This document shows, piece after piece, positions 31,570 to 43,410 of a DNA stretch of 64,000 bases. Made by a program: the position numbers and the translations under genes. The notes under the pieces were generated by a model that was not told the origin of the DNA, did not search any database, and was given only the letters and a program-made list of their open reading frames with translations. This DNA is from Craterostigma plantagineum (lineage: Eukaryota; Streptophyta; Magnoliopsida; Lamiales; Linderniaceae), in contig JAPQWV010001397.1 in assembly GCA_027422505.1 (NCBI GenBank), forward strand, positions 27,001 through 91,000, read 5' to 3'. Every line of letters begins with the position of its first letter. Positions within the stretch are counted from its first letter, which is position 1.

Positions 31570-34190
31570 ATGTGGCACTTACGACTAGGTCACGCAGCAG
31601 AAGCGAAGATTGAACAGATGGAAAAGGACGGTCTGATTAGCATAGTGCGAACATGCCCGATTTCTACCTGTCAGTCTTGCATCTTAGGGAAAATGACCAA
31701 GTCGCCTTTCACAGGGACTTTCACTAGGGCCACGGAAGTGTTGGGTTTGATCCACACTGACGTATGCGGACCATTTAAAGTAACGGCCCGAGGTAATTGC
31801 CGCTACTTCATAACGTTCGCAGACGATTTCTCCCGCTATGGGAATGTAGATGAGACAAAAGTCCGAAGCTCTTGAAATGTTCAAATAGTATAAAGCAATA
31901 GTGGAGAAGCAAACTGGCAAGTTCATTAAAGCCGTTCGGTCAGATCGAGGCGGTGAATACATGAGCCTTGAGTTTGATGCATTTCTTAGAGAAATTGGCA
32001 TCATCATACAGTTTTCGCCGCCAGGCATGCCGCAATTGAATGGCGTGGCCGAACGGAGAAACCGAACGCTTTTAGATATGGTTCGGTCGATGATGAGTTA
32101 CACAGATCTCTCCATTTCTTTGTGGGGATATGCCTTAGAAACATGGGCCTATATCCTTAACAGGATACCTACCCACTCTGCCGACAAGATTCCATACGAG
32201 GCTTGGCATAATCGTAAGGTGAGTCTGAATCACATCAGGGTCTGGGGTTGCCCCGCCTTTGTGAAAAAGTTGATGGCAGATAAGCTTGAATCAAGATCAT
32301 TAACGGCAAGATTCGTCGAATATCGCGAGGACTCAATGGGGAATTGCTTCTTTGTCCTAGACGAACACAGGGTGTTCGTCGCTTTACGCACTACTTTCTT
32401 GGAGAAAGAATTCGTAGGCGAAGGCGGTAAAGGACGAGAAATAACTCTAAGAGAGTTAGAGGACGGATCGACTCCTATTCCAGAGTCGTTGGACGACGTT
32501 CCAGGAAAACCGGCTCAGCCGCAATTGCGTAGGTCCAGTAGGATATATTATATGCATGAGAGATATGGTATGGTACGCGTCGAGCATGGGGATGCTGCGA
32601 CTGAGGGATGCATCGAGGACGATCTCGTCACCTACGACCAGGCAATTGCTGGTACAGACTCCCTCAAGTGGCTCAGGCCGAAATGGACTCGATGCACACA
32701 AACGAGGTTTGGACTCTTGTAGACCTGCCTAATGGTTTTAGACCAATTGGCAATAAATGGATCTACAAGAAAAAGATTGGATCTGATGGACAGGTGGAGA
32801 CTTACAAAGCTAGGCTTGTAGCGAAAGAATATAGTCAGAAAGAGGGAATTGACTATGAGTAAACCTTCTCACCTGTCGCAATGATAAAGTCCATTCGAAT
32901 CATGCTTGCGATAGCAGCACACTACGACTATGAGATCTGGCAGATGGACGTAAAGACCGCTTTCCTGAATGGATTCCTCCAGGAGGAAATCTATATGGAG
33001 CAGCCCAAGGGTTTTATGTTAGAAGCATATGCTCGAAAAGTGTGCCAACTGAATCGGTCCATTTATGGGCTGAAACAGGCTTCAAGGAGTTGGAATCTTC
33101 GGTTTGATGAAGTAGTTAAGAACTACGGATTCATAAAGAATGAAGATGAGCCCTGTGTTTACAGAAAGGCCAATGGGAGTAAGGTGTCGTTTCTAATATT
33201 GTACGTAGATGATATCCTTTTGATAGGAAACGACATTGGGATGCTCTCACATATTAAAGCTTGGCTTTCAAACGAATTCTCTATGAAAGACCTCGGAGAA
33301 GCGACCTATATTCTAGGAATTCGCCTATTTAGAGATAGGGCGAAGAGGTCAATAGGCTTGTCCCAGGTCCTTTACTTAGATAAAGTCGTTAAAATATTTA
33401 AAATGGACGAGTCTAAGAAAGGGTTCCTACCTATGAGGCATGGGATTCATCTCTCAAAGGCTATGTCTCCTCAGAATGAGGTACAAAGACAAGAGATGAG
33501 TGGAGTCCCCTATGCTTCGCTGTGGGTAGCCTGATGTACGCGATGCTTTGCACACGACCAGACATAGCATACGCTGTGGGCGTATTGAATAGGTTTCGGG
33601 CTAATCCTGGTAAGGAACATTGAGCGGCAGTAAAGACAGTTCTGAAGTACCTTAGACGGACTAAGGACTTGTAACTGATTTATGGCCCAAGAGAATTGGA
33701 AGTAGATGGATATACAGATTCGGACTTCCAATCAGATGTGGATGGCCGAAAGTCTACTTCGGGTTTTGTCTTTACGCTCAATGGTGGGGCAGTGTCTTGG
33801 AAAAGTTCCAAGCAAAGCACGACTGCAGATTCCACAACTGAGGCAGAGTATATAGCAGCTTCAGAAGCTGCCAAAGAGGGTGTTTGGATACGCAAGTTTC
33901 TGGAGGAACTACAGGTGGTACCTAGCATCGTGGATCGCCCGCTGCCATTGTGGTGCGACAACAGCGGGGCTATTGCACAAGTTAAGGAACCACATGCTCA
34001 CAGTAAATCCAAACACATAGAGAGAAAATACCACGTGCTCCGTGGGTTCGTTGAAAATGGCTCAATAGCCATGCAGAAAATCGCCTCTGTAGACAATGCA
34101 GCGGACCCGTTCACGAAGCCACTACCACAGGCAGTGGTCGATCGACACCTTGATAGAATGGGGTTAAGATATGATAACACGTCGGATTAG
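31570..34190 (+). pseudogene. Copia D pol: integrase, reverse transcriptase and RNase H, with frameshifts and a stop
   Basis: 31570-31875 holds the integrase zinc-binding region (HLRLGH...CQSC) and the first catalytic D (IHTDVCGPF). A frameshift near 31860-31900 leads into the next frame (31901-32722) with RSDRGGEY and NGVAERRNRT, the second D and the E. Reverse transcriptase begins with WIYKKKIGSDG...YKARLVAKEY, has a TAA at 32860-32862, resumes at 32881 with MDVKTAFLNG, and has YVDD at 33202-33213. It is frameshifted again near 33530. RNase H (33696-34190) has YTDSDF, STTEAEYIA and the HIE...H pattern near the end. Catalytic residues are mostly kept but the frame is broken at several points. 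Confidence 0.9.
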
Positions 34191-34193
34191 TGC

Positions 34194-34203
34194 AAGGGGA
34201 GAT
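34194..34203 (+). other. Polypurine tract of copia D
   Basis: AAGGGGAGAT lies immediately before the TG of the 3' LTR and after the pol stop codon. Confidence 0.85.
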
Positions 34204-36228
34204 TGTTGAGGTATATGCCCTAGATGCGGTACGAGGACTGGGAGTACGAGGGCAATTTGCTAATGTGTAGTGTTTAGTGATGTAATTTGATTACTTCTAT
34301 TAGTGGAATGACTTTATTTATCATTAATTAATTATTGGATGAATAAATTAAAAGGCAAATTATTAATTAGTCTAAAGATTTCACCTTGCACTCTGGGTGG
34401 ATAAGACTAATTAATAAAACCCAAATATGAGTTCAGTTACTGATTCTATGGGGACAGAGAGGGGCACCAGTAAGCTGAGATACTGCAATACTAAAATAGT
34501 CCACAAGTCTAAGTCTCCAGTAGGTTGACTGGAATGACACGTACGACTTGTTTGTCGATGGGTCCAATATGATTGTGCCAAGCGTTCACTTGGGAAGTGG
34601 GAGCCCATGACAATGATACAAGATATCTGTATTTGGACACTGACTCGTAATCGAACGATCACATGCTTGGATTGTCCTTGATCGAACGATTGATTGTAGT
34701 AGTATGCATGGACCTTAGACCGAAAGGAGTAACTTGGGGTTGATCTTGAGGTCTTGACTTGTCACTAGTTTGCTAGGCCCGTCTTCCCGGTGGCATGGGT
34801 CAGCGGCGACATGCCGTCTTGACTTTTCGATGTGATTGCCGGTTGAGCCGCGGAGCGGGACTTACGGTCTCGATTAAATTCGAGGTTAACGTCCTATGGC
34901 AAGTTTAATGTGCGGGAATTTATCAAAGTCTCTGGCCAGAGCATATAACTGACTCATGATAGTCATGGAGTGCAGTTTAAGAACTTTCACAGACATAAAC
35001 GACATAGAGTCGAGTTCTGTAAGTTTGACTATGCGTGACTTTCACTCAACAGGGAAAAACGTAAAGGGTTTATACGTATGACGAAAATCTACAGTCGGTT
35101 CGTGGATTATGATTAGATCAAATTCGTACTCAACTTGGGATCTGTTCGGTACCACGGTGCTGGCTAGGTGAATACCGAACTCCTAGATACCGCCTGGGCC
35201 GGTTGAGACGAACCAAGAGAGTCGGGCTTAAAAAGGGCAACTGATACAACGTCGTCATCAGAGAGAGAGACAAGGCTAGGTCCTAGATTGTGAGATTAGG
35301 GTTTGGGGCTTGGCCAAAGCCTTGATCGGTCGAAAATACTAAGTTTGACTAGTGAGGGGGTAAAATGGTGTTTTCACCTCACGATATATTGTCGAAATAA
35401 AATATTTGATATTGAATATTTAGTATATGATTTAAATTAAATTTAGATCTTCATTATTTTCTTAGAGAAATAATATTGTGTAATTTGGAATTAAATAATG
35501 TATATCATATATATATATATATATATAAGTTTCAAATTTTTATTAGATAAAATTTCGAAAATTATTAAATATATTTATATTGGATATTATATATTTAAAG
35601 TATACCAAATATGGTATTTTAATTAATTAAGGTATTGGATATTTAGTTAATTCAGTATAAAGTTTGAATTTTGAATTCATTACTTGGTAAAACGAAGACT
35701 TGGTAAAAGGGGAGGTTTGAGGATTTTACTCCACCCACCTTAACCTATTTTTGGCTAATCCTAAGAGGTATAAAGAAGGATTTTCGAGATCCTAAAGGTA
35801 GTGGAAGCTAAATTTTCGAAAAACAAGCAAAAGAGAGTAAAACCTAAGAGTTTTCTCCTCTCACCACTTCCTCTCTCGCACTCTCTCTCTCGGGGGCAGC
35901 AAGCTGTTCGTTCTTGGCCTAGCCGCACATGCAAGAACAGCTGCGACGTTAGTAAGGTGCCGGCGTGACGATCTTGCGCAAAGAAGGCGTCCCGTTCGTG
36001 TGCTTTTGGCGTAGGAGAGGGCACTACGCCTCGGGGATTCGAAGGATTCGGAGCTAGCCATCGTTAATAGATTTCAACAAGGTATCATGGCTGATCTCTT
36101 ATCTCTTTATGTCAATACGTTCTCGTGTTTGTAGCCGAGCGATCTTGGATGGGCGGGAAACCCCGTAAGATTTTAAAATTCCGCCGTTCTAGGAATGTGG
36201 GTCCATGGACCCTCGGGGATTTTCAACA
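34204..36228 (+). repeat. 3' LTR of copia D
   Basis: It starts TGTTGAGGTATATG and ends GGGATTTTCAACA, 2025 bp, followed by the target duplication ACGAT. It differs from the 5' LTR by scattered substitutions and small indels, for example an added CCTAGATGC-like segment near its start and a longer (AT)n run near 35505-35527. Confidence 0.93.
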
Positions 36229-37275
36229 ACGATCACATTGTTTGCTCGTTCGTCCGACATTCATCTTTTAATTTAGCAAAAATACGGTCGACCCCAATAA
36301 TTTGGGTATATTTTTACTGTGTCAAAACTGTTACTCGGAGTATCAAAACTGCTAGGTTTATCAAAATCGTTATTAAATTATAATTAATTGTTAGCATGTG
36401 TAGGGTTCTAATATGCGAAAATAAGATGAAATCAAAGCCGTTTTTTGCAACGAGTATATATAATATGTATAAATCGAAGTACCCATAGTATGAGCAGCTC
36501 GGTGCGGCACATTGTTTGCTCGTTTATCCGACATTCATCTTTTAATTTCGCGAAAATACGGTCGACCCCAATAATTTGGGTATATTTTTACTGTGTCATA
36601 ACTTTTTCTCGGAGTATCAAATCTGTTACTCGGAGTATCACCGTTACTAGATGTATCAAAACCGTTATTAAAATAATTAATTGTTACCATGTGTAGGATT
36701 CTAATTTGCGAAAATAAGATGAAATCAAAGCCGTTTTTTGCAACGAGTACATATAATATGTATAAATCGAAGTACCCATAGTATGGGCAGCTCGGTGCGG
36801 CACATTGTTTGCTCGTTCATCCGATGTTCATCTTGTAATTTCGCAAAAATACGGTCGACCCCAATAATTTGGGTATATTTTTACTGTGTCAAAACTTTTA
36901 CTCGGAGTATCAAATTTGTTACTCAGAGTATCACCATTACTAGATGTATCAAAACCGTTATTAAAATATAATTAATTGTCACCATGTGTAGGATTCTAAT
37001 TTGCGAAACTAAGATGAAATCAAAGCCGTTTTTGGCAACGGTTACATCTAATATGTATACATTCGAAGTGCCCATAGTATGGGCAGCTCGGTGCGACACC
37101 TTGTTTGCTCGTTCGTCCGACGTTTATCTTTTAATTCGCGAAAATACGATCGCCCCAATAATTTGGGCATATTTTTACTGTGTCAAAACTGTTACTCGAA
37201 GTATCAACTCTGTTACTCGGAGTATCAAAACCGCTACTAGGAGTACCAAAACCGTTATTAGCCTATAATTAATTG
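36229..37275 (+). repeat. ~290-bp tandem repeat array (about four units)
   Basis: The landmark CACATTGTTTGCTCGTT(C/T) recurs at 36234, 36508, 36801 and (as CACCTTG) 37097, giving periods of 274, 293 and 296 bp. Each unit has GTCGACCCCAATAATTTGGG, several GAGTATCAAAAC(C/T)GTTA words, and AAGATGAAATCAAAGCCG. Internal 20-bp subrepeats (TTACTCGGAGTATCAAA) vary in number between units. Short frames recur in each unit but are not kept as one coding sequence. The array ends about 170 bp from the stop codon of the Mutator-like relic. Confidence 0.85.
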
Positions 37276-37447
37276 TTACCATGTTTATATGAAATGTTAC
37301 TTTGTGTATGTAATTTGTTATTATAGGTAGAAACATCCAATACGTACACAACGAGAAGCCAGAAAGTTACCAATTGATATCAACTAGACAAAAAGGACAA
37401 ATTGATATTAGATAGACAAAAGAAAGACAAAAAGAATACTGCAAACG
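37276..37447. other. Spacer between the tandem array and the Mutator-like relic
   Basis: About 170 bp without a frame. It contains two close copies of AATTGATAT..AGA(C)TAGACAAA near 37370-37420. It may be the 3' flank of the transposase relic on the minus strand. Confidence 0.4.
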
Positions 37448-37780
37448 TTAAATTGCTTCTTTGCATGTTCGACGATTGTGCCCAATCCTTTTACATTTTC
37501 CATACTTGAGTGGACGAGTGTCTTGAACTTGTGAATGAATTCTTTTAGATCGTGGACGGTCTGGGGGTCTTTGAACGCCCGATTGCACGACGTCTTCCGA
37601 GTTAGGATCTTCAATTGCAAAATTAGAAGGAATTGGATTTATAGAACCCTGGTATGCCTCTCGGTATTTCGCCTAACTGTAATAGTTGTCGCAGAACTCA
37701 TATGGAGAAAGACCCAACTAAAGAATGCATGAGCATGCATGCTTACACAGAAGCCCCTGTAAATCGAAGTGTCGGCGAGT

Positions 37781-37785
37781 ACATC
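37781..37785. other. Target-site duplication ACATC of the left solo LTR
   Basis: ACATC at 37781-37785 is repeated at 40488-40492, flanking a TG...CA unit. Confidence 0.85.
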
Positions 37786-40487
37786 TGTCAGGAACCGAAA
37801 TCGAGACCAAAACCTTAAATCACGTTATGCATTCACAAATTATGCACTCATATATTTATATATAATTAATTTTATAAGATATATATAGATGGTAATAATA
37901 TTTAATTAAGATAATATAAGTTACTAGTGTGGAACTAAATTGTTATATACTTAAGTTAGAAATAATTATATTCAAATGAGATAGTTTTGTACAAAAGGGA
38001 ACGAACTTAACGAAACCATTAGACTAACTAAGGATAAGAAGTTCTCGATATAAAGACTAAACTAAAAGAAAGTTTTCGATAGGTTGCTTAAGGATTTCTA
38101 TATGGGGCCTAGGAAGTTTTCGATGGTCAAAGTAGATAAACATCATTGAAAGGAATTTAAAGTTTTCGATGTGTATTGTGCCTTCGATAAAAGTTCTCGA
38201 GATTCTACTTTATCACATTGCATAATGGTCAAACATATATATATTCTCCCACATACACATACATATAATAATAGTAATTTATGAAGAACTTAACAAGCAA
38301 GCACACGTAGCTATTTATATTATTCTTAAGTGTGACTCATAAGGAGTTTTGTAAATATTAAAGTAATCGACATCACCAATTGTTAAAAGTATCAATATAA
38401 GTGAATATAGATTTAATACAGATGAAAAAGAAGCTAAGAACATTTACGAAGCCAAGTACGAGCTTGAGTACTCAGATATCGAAAACAAAACTTTAAAGGA
38501 GGTATGAAAATTATATATAAAGTTGCTTTGTTTATATAATTTGTAACTTATATATGTATATATACAGGAGTAATAACAATGGTTCAGTGTACTTTAAGAT
38601 TATAGGAGATTTCGTAGCTTTATATATATTAGGGTTTTCCTAGATTATTGAAAGGATTTCATACATGCTTAGATGGATAACTTTCATGCTTAGCTGAATG
38701 AATTTTTTTTTTTTTTTTTTTATATATTAAGGCACACGTTAGAGTCTGGAAAAGTTCGAATCTCTTGACGAAATTATTCTTAGCAAAGTAGGAACTTCGA
38801 TATTTAAGAGTCTGATGTTGTCGATAGCTTAGACTTGATACCATAAAGTTTTCAAGAGTAAATAAGTTTGGATATGATCACTAAGTTTTAATAAAAAAAA
38901 GGGTCTTCGGCACTTACTAGTTAGGTTTTCGACATAGGAGTTCGAAGTATGGAATTCTAAATGGAGTGAGTACGAGAATTAGATTCTCAAAAGACAGAAT
39001 GTAATTTTCGATAGAAATAATTGAAAGAATTATGATAGAAAGAATTGCGAGAAACTATAGGATTTCGAGAAGTTAAGTTCTCGAAAGATAAGTGCTGCGA
39101 GAAGTTCAAATCTCGATATAGACTTCGAAATGAACAGGTAGAATTTCTAGATGTGATTTCGAAATTAAGAAATGCGATTAGATAGAATTTCGAGATATGA
39201 TTGCGAAATTAAGAAATACAATTAGGTAGAATTTCGAGATATTACGGGAATTGTAAAACAATATGAAGACCGAACTTAATAGAATTTCGAAATAAAGATA
39301 ATTTTAATACAGATATAAAGAAATTTCGATACACATAAAGTGTTCGATATTTTAGGGTTTCGATATAATATAAGTTAGGGTTTTCGGTAATATTTTTGGT
39401 ACAGAGTAATTATCATTTTTATGCAGGGTTCGATATTGATTAAAAATATAACTTCTAAGCCAAGAGTCTAGTAAATTATTATTAATAAACATAAAGGTAA
39501 AGACTATGGGTAAGAATGATCTCATGCACAATAAAGCATGCATATCACGCACGCATGTCATTATAGGAATTTTGTATTTACCAGATAAAATGATCATATA
39601 GGGCAAGAGTCTGATAAGGGCAAGGACAAGGTCGATTAAGCGAACGGAAGAATAAGCGAAACTTGTGAGTATGATTTGCAACATGTAGCTTATGTGCCTT
39701 ATGTGCTTATATGCTCTATATGGATTAATTTATTGGTACGTGATATATCTGTTATTTATAAATCTACGGGATTTATGTGACCGTAATGTGTTCTCACATG
39801 ATATACGTGTTATATAAGGTATTTTATATAGCATTGCATACATATAAAATGAAGGAAGAAATCGTTATGACTGCTACGACTACCGATGGTATGATACGGA
39901 TGCTACGGCATACATTTCATAAATCGGGGGATTTTACAGAGTCCTGTACAGGCACATACGTATCCCTACAAATCGGGGGATTACGAAATGGTTACAGAGT
40001 CCCATGCATGGACGCCGACTGGGCGTACAGTACAGTCTAGCTAGTCTATAATAGGAGTATCAAAATAAATGGACATATAGAATGGCATGTGATCTACGGA
40101 TCTTATGAATGATGGTTATGTGAACGATGATTACGTGATCTGAAATGACTATGATATTTATGAAGGGATTATTGTTTACTTCATGTATGTTACTAGTTAA
40201 CATGTTACGATCATACTCTGAATAGTTGTCTTCACAGTTGTTGTAGATAATTAGCAGGCTGCGTAGAACGCATCATCATACAAAGCATGGATTCAAGGTT
40301 GGCCGGCTACCCTCTCCTCCTGCATCCCTCTGTATTAGTTAACATATAGAATAGAAATGATTTAGATTGTAGCATTTTGTGACTCGTATGATAGGTACAC
40401 ATATTTCCACTTTTTGTTATGGAAATTGTGAAAAATTTTATGTGAATATTTTATGGATGCGGAAAAGGTAATTAACGGGGAGCTACA
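37786..40487 (+). mobile_element. Solo LTR 1 (TGTCAGGAACC...GAGCTACA), TSD ACATC
   Basis: The 2702-bp unit begins TGTCAGGAACC and ends GGGGAGCTACA. Exact 5-bp direct repeats flank it, and it has no internal coding region, so an LTR-LTR recombination removed the rest of the element. 38040-39370 is rich in TCGAAAT/TCGATAT/TCGAGAT words, as in the LTRs of family A. The later part (ATGTGCTTATATG..., GTTGTAG) follows the same order as family A. It is a distant relative, not the same family. Orientation is inferred from that order. Confidence 0.85.
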
Positions 40488-40545
40488 ACATCTCTTGTTG
40501 TTTAAATCTACGGCATATTTGATGCCGTTTATTTAAACCTCGAAC

Positions 40546-41653
40546 TGCCACCCACCAGACCTATCAACCTCCGATGTTCGAGATTCAACGATGCTTAATT
40601 TCAGCTTCTTCTCCGGCTTCGTACACAAACGGCTGAGCTGTTGGTGTGGCTCCGTGCGTTTGTCGTTCATCATGATCATTGTCTTCCATCTTATCTCATC
40701 GACCAAACTAACAATAGGTAGAGCCTAGCCTCACGAACCCAACTATTCCAAGAACTCATATATTGAATTCCAAATCACGTCATAACACATAATAGCATAC
40801 CACAAAAATTTATGAAAATCATAAAACTTGAAGTTCTGAATTCGAATGGCCTTCCAAACGAATTCCAACCTTTTTGAGGAACGTAATACACTTTAAAAGG
40901 GTTTGTAAGGGTTTTAAACAACCTACCTTTCCTCCTTAAGCTTATTTGAATTTATGTCCTTGGTAGAAATCTGCTCAAGCTCGCCCAACACTGCTCCTTT
41001 CGTCACCTAATATACCCTACACTTGGGCAAGTCCTTTAAATTACGTAAAACAACAATTAATAAATTTACAGATGAGATTCTCACCTCTCTAGCTATACTT
41101 AAATGATTTCCTAGGTTGAGGATTCGGATGAAGCTTGCCCAAGATCGTTTGCTTTGAGTAGTTCCTTTCATTCCTACTTCCTTATTCAACTCCTCTCTCT
41201 TTTCTTTTGCTTTGTGTGTTTCGTTGGTTGCAAAAATGCAACTGAGGGTTTTTATTTATTAAGTCATAAGTTGATGATGAGCCTCCAACGTGGCCTTTCC
41301 CTTGGCATTAAGAATTCAGCTTATTCTTATCTCCTTGGACTAATAAAACCTTCGACCACACCACTTATTGGGCTATCTAAGTAATTCCTTTGGGCTTTAA
41401 TAATTAACTTAGGTCCTTAATGTATTTCTTCATTAATTTATACCATATGGGCCTTTTATTCGCCTTTGCCCCTTTATATATTCTTGTTTCAATTTATCTC
41501 TTGGGTCATCTAAGCTCTTTGGCCCATACTGGTTATTCTCGGGCCCAATTAATATTTTCGGCTTGCTCCCAAAAATCCTTTTTGTCCGAAACCAACTTCA
41601 TTAATTTCGAACATTTACAAAAATAATCCCGTATTAATTTTATGGGTATTACA
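40546..41653 (-). mobile_element. Solo LTR 2 (TGTAATACCC... on minus strand), TSD CGAAC
   Basis: On the minus strand it starts TGTAATACCCATAAAATTAA and ends GGGTGGCA, 1108 bp. CGAAC is present on both sides (40541-40545 and 41654-41658). Internal sequence is absent. The TGTAATACCC start is shared with families A and B, so it belongs to the same broad gypsy-like group, but the LTR is much shorter. It sits in the same transposase relic as solo LTR 1. Confidence 0.9.
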
Positions 41654-41750
41654 CGAACACAGAATATATGGTGGAGGTTCGAATATCAGGATGAATCACT
41701 CGTTCAGTGATGGAATCACAAGTTAGAGCTCAATATGGCAGAAGCTATCG

Positions 41751-42669
41751 CAAGTGGAGGCTCAAGAATCTCTCAATAATGTTTTCTGCTCAGGACACTA
41801 ATAATCGTATATTCGCAAATGCTAAGTGCTCGAATTATGACGTGTTGCTCATATATAAACATTTTCCACTCAATACTTTACATATTAAAGCATGATCATA
41901 TTCCATATTGAAGCTCACTTTCTCAAGGCATATTCAGTCATTTTGAATTATATCTACCGTAACAGAAATTTCCATCAGTTTCTAGAATAAGTCAATCCAA
42001 ATTCACTTTCCATGTATAGTACATGAGATAGCATCATAACGATTCCATTTTTAGCACATAGTATCAGATCAATATATTTACCATGTTTAGCACATAAATT
42101 AGATCAGATATCTTATTCGAATTATCATATCATGGCATAGCTTTCCATACTTCAAAGATATTTTCCGATATGCATATACCACATATACTATCACCTCATT
42201 CACAAAGTCAATCAATCACATCTTCCCTAATTATAACATCATATTCAGTATAAGGAAAGATATCAAAATGATTTCACGCATTTAAATTAGTTTGATGCAT
42301 GCGGACGATTTTCTATGCGATTTTCATCCAGGAATAAACTAGTATCAACGGATATATCACTTTCCATGTATAAACAACATATTTTCCTTTTATAACTCAG
42401 TAGGATACCTCATGCGTTATTTCCATATATAGCAGAACGATATATCCTATCACATGGGCTGCCTACAACATGCGATCACAAAATCACATGTGAATCAAAT
42501 ATTCAACACTTTAAACGATTTATAGCTCATAAACAATGCATGGTCGAATATTACCATGTATTTAGACATTATATTGATCACAAATCGAATTGCTTAATTT
42601 ATAGACCTAACGTCATTACAATCATTATTCATCAAAACTCTCTAGCGCTCATGGACCAAAAGGTCAACA
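41751..42669 (-). repeat. Probable 3' LTR (or part) of a copia element, minus strand
   Basis: On the minus strand the sequence TGTTGACCTTTTGGTCCATG begins directly after a polypurine tract, as a 3' LTR does. The far end toward 41751 is not fixed, because the Mutator-like relic takes over somewhere near 41750. No second copy of this LTR was found in the window. Confidence 0.5.
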
Positions 42670-42683
42670 TTCTCCCCCTTTTT
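42670..42683 (-). other. Copia-type polypurine tract with TCATCATCAAAAAGGGGGAGAA context
   Basis: On the minus strand AAAAAGGGGGAGAA follows TGTCATCATCA. This is the typical ending of the pol region in many plant copia elements just before the 3' LTR. Confidence 0.75.
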
Positions 42684-43410
42684 GATGATGACATGTAATT
42701 GATGCAGCACGGAAGCATGGAAGCATATTCGATCATGCAAGTCCTAGCACATATGTCTAAGTGTTCCATAATCACAAAGCAGAGCATGTGATATTTCTTA
42801 TTCACATATGATACATATTTGCTCCCCTACCTAGGTGCATATATCTCATGTCATTTTCGAAGTTATATCATGAGTGCAAAATTTCAAAATTACCCGTTCT
42901 CCTCCTGCCTAAGTGCGCAAACATGATTCAAGCAGCATACAATCATCGCAGCAGGCATTTATCACTTATCAAGAAATCTCACGCACATTAATTTAGCGCA
43001 GATAAGTATCAGAGTATCACTGTATCAGAGCATAAGATCATGCACATCATCACGAGATATATCTTAAGATCATAGTAAGCTCTTATACATCGCATAAGAG
43101 CATCATAGATATATCATAAGAGCAAAATATTATATTAAGTGTTCCATGAACTTCCCTACACACAACCAACCTACTACTCCAAAATCAAACACTTAGATGC
43201 TAAACGCCTACCTTACTCCCCCTTCATTATCAAAAATGAAGGAGGAACACCTAAAACCCAAACTTGCAGAAACGAAACAGAGGGGAATATCCTAAGGGCA
43301 ACTAGGATCAGAACAGAGCAGAAGGCAACCTACTGGCTTGAAGAACCTTCGGAATCAGTGCATTGGGGAAGGGATTTCTTAATCATTTTGGAAAGCTTGG
43401 ACAACTTCAG
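42684..43410 (-). other. Non-coding 3' part of a copia-type element
   Basis: Between the polypurine tract and the ORF at 43411-44012 no clear frame is seen on the minus strand. TCATAAGAGCA-like and AGAGCATC words repeat near 43030-43130. Confidence 0.4.

Larger units (their letters stand above)
27051..36228 (+). mobile_element. Full-length, decayed Ty1/copia retrotransposon D with TSD ACGAT
   Basis: LTRs lie at 27051-29076 and 34204-36228, both starting TGTTGAGGTA and ending TTTCAACA. ACGAT is repeated at 27046-27050 and 36229-36233. Inside are the primer site (29078-29089), a GC-rich leader, a shortened gag, integrase, reverse transcriptase, RNase H and a polypurine tract. Integrase before reverse transcriptase is the copia order. 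Stop codons, frameshifts and deletions of central gag and protease make it inactive. The insertion split a tandem-repeat array. LTR differences (scattered substitutions and a short CCTAGATGC-like insertion in the right LTR) show it is not brand new. Confidence 0.95.
37448..41750 (-). pseudogene. Mutator-like (MULE / FAR1-type) transposase C-terminus, split by two solo LTRs
   Basis: Three minus-strand pieces join in a single frame if the solo LTRs and one copy of each target duplication are left out: 41659 to about 41750, 40493-40545, and 37448-37785. The joined text has the SWIM zinc-finger pattern (YAVDLNNKRC..., then LLCKHAC), then FCDNYYS and YREAYQG, a basic RPPDRPRSKR stretch, and the terminal knuckle-like YGKCKRIGHNRRTC before TAA at 37448-37450. 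This is the usual end of MULE transposases and FAR1-related proteins. The knuckle's first cysteine is Y, the SWIM finger lacks one cysteine, and at least three in-frame stops are present. The DDE domain was not found to the right. Confidence 0.75.

Noticed and set aside
31684..33961. Minus-strand ORFs within copia D
   Set aside because: They are shadows of integrase, reverse transcriptase and RNase H on the plus strand.
36195..37268. Series of similar ~60-94 aa ORFs, one per tandem unit
   Set aside because: They follow the repeat period and fall in different frames as unit length changes (274, 293, 296 bp); no single coding sequence is maintained.
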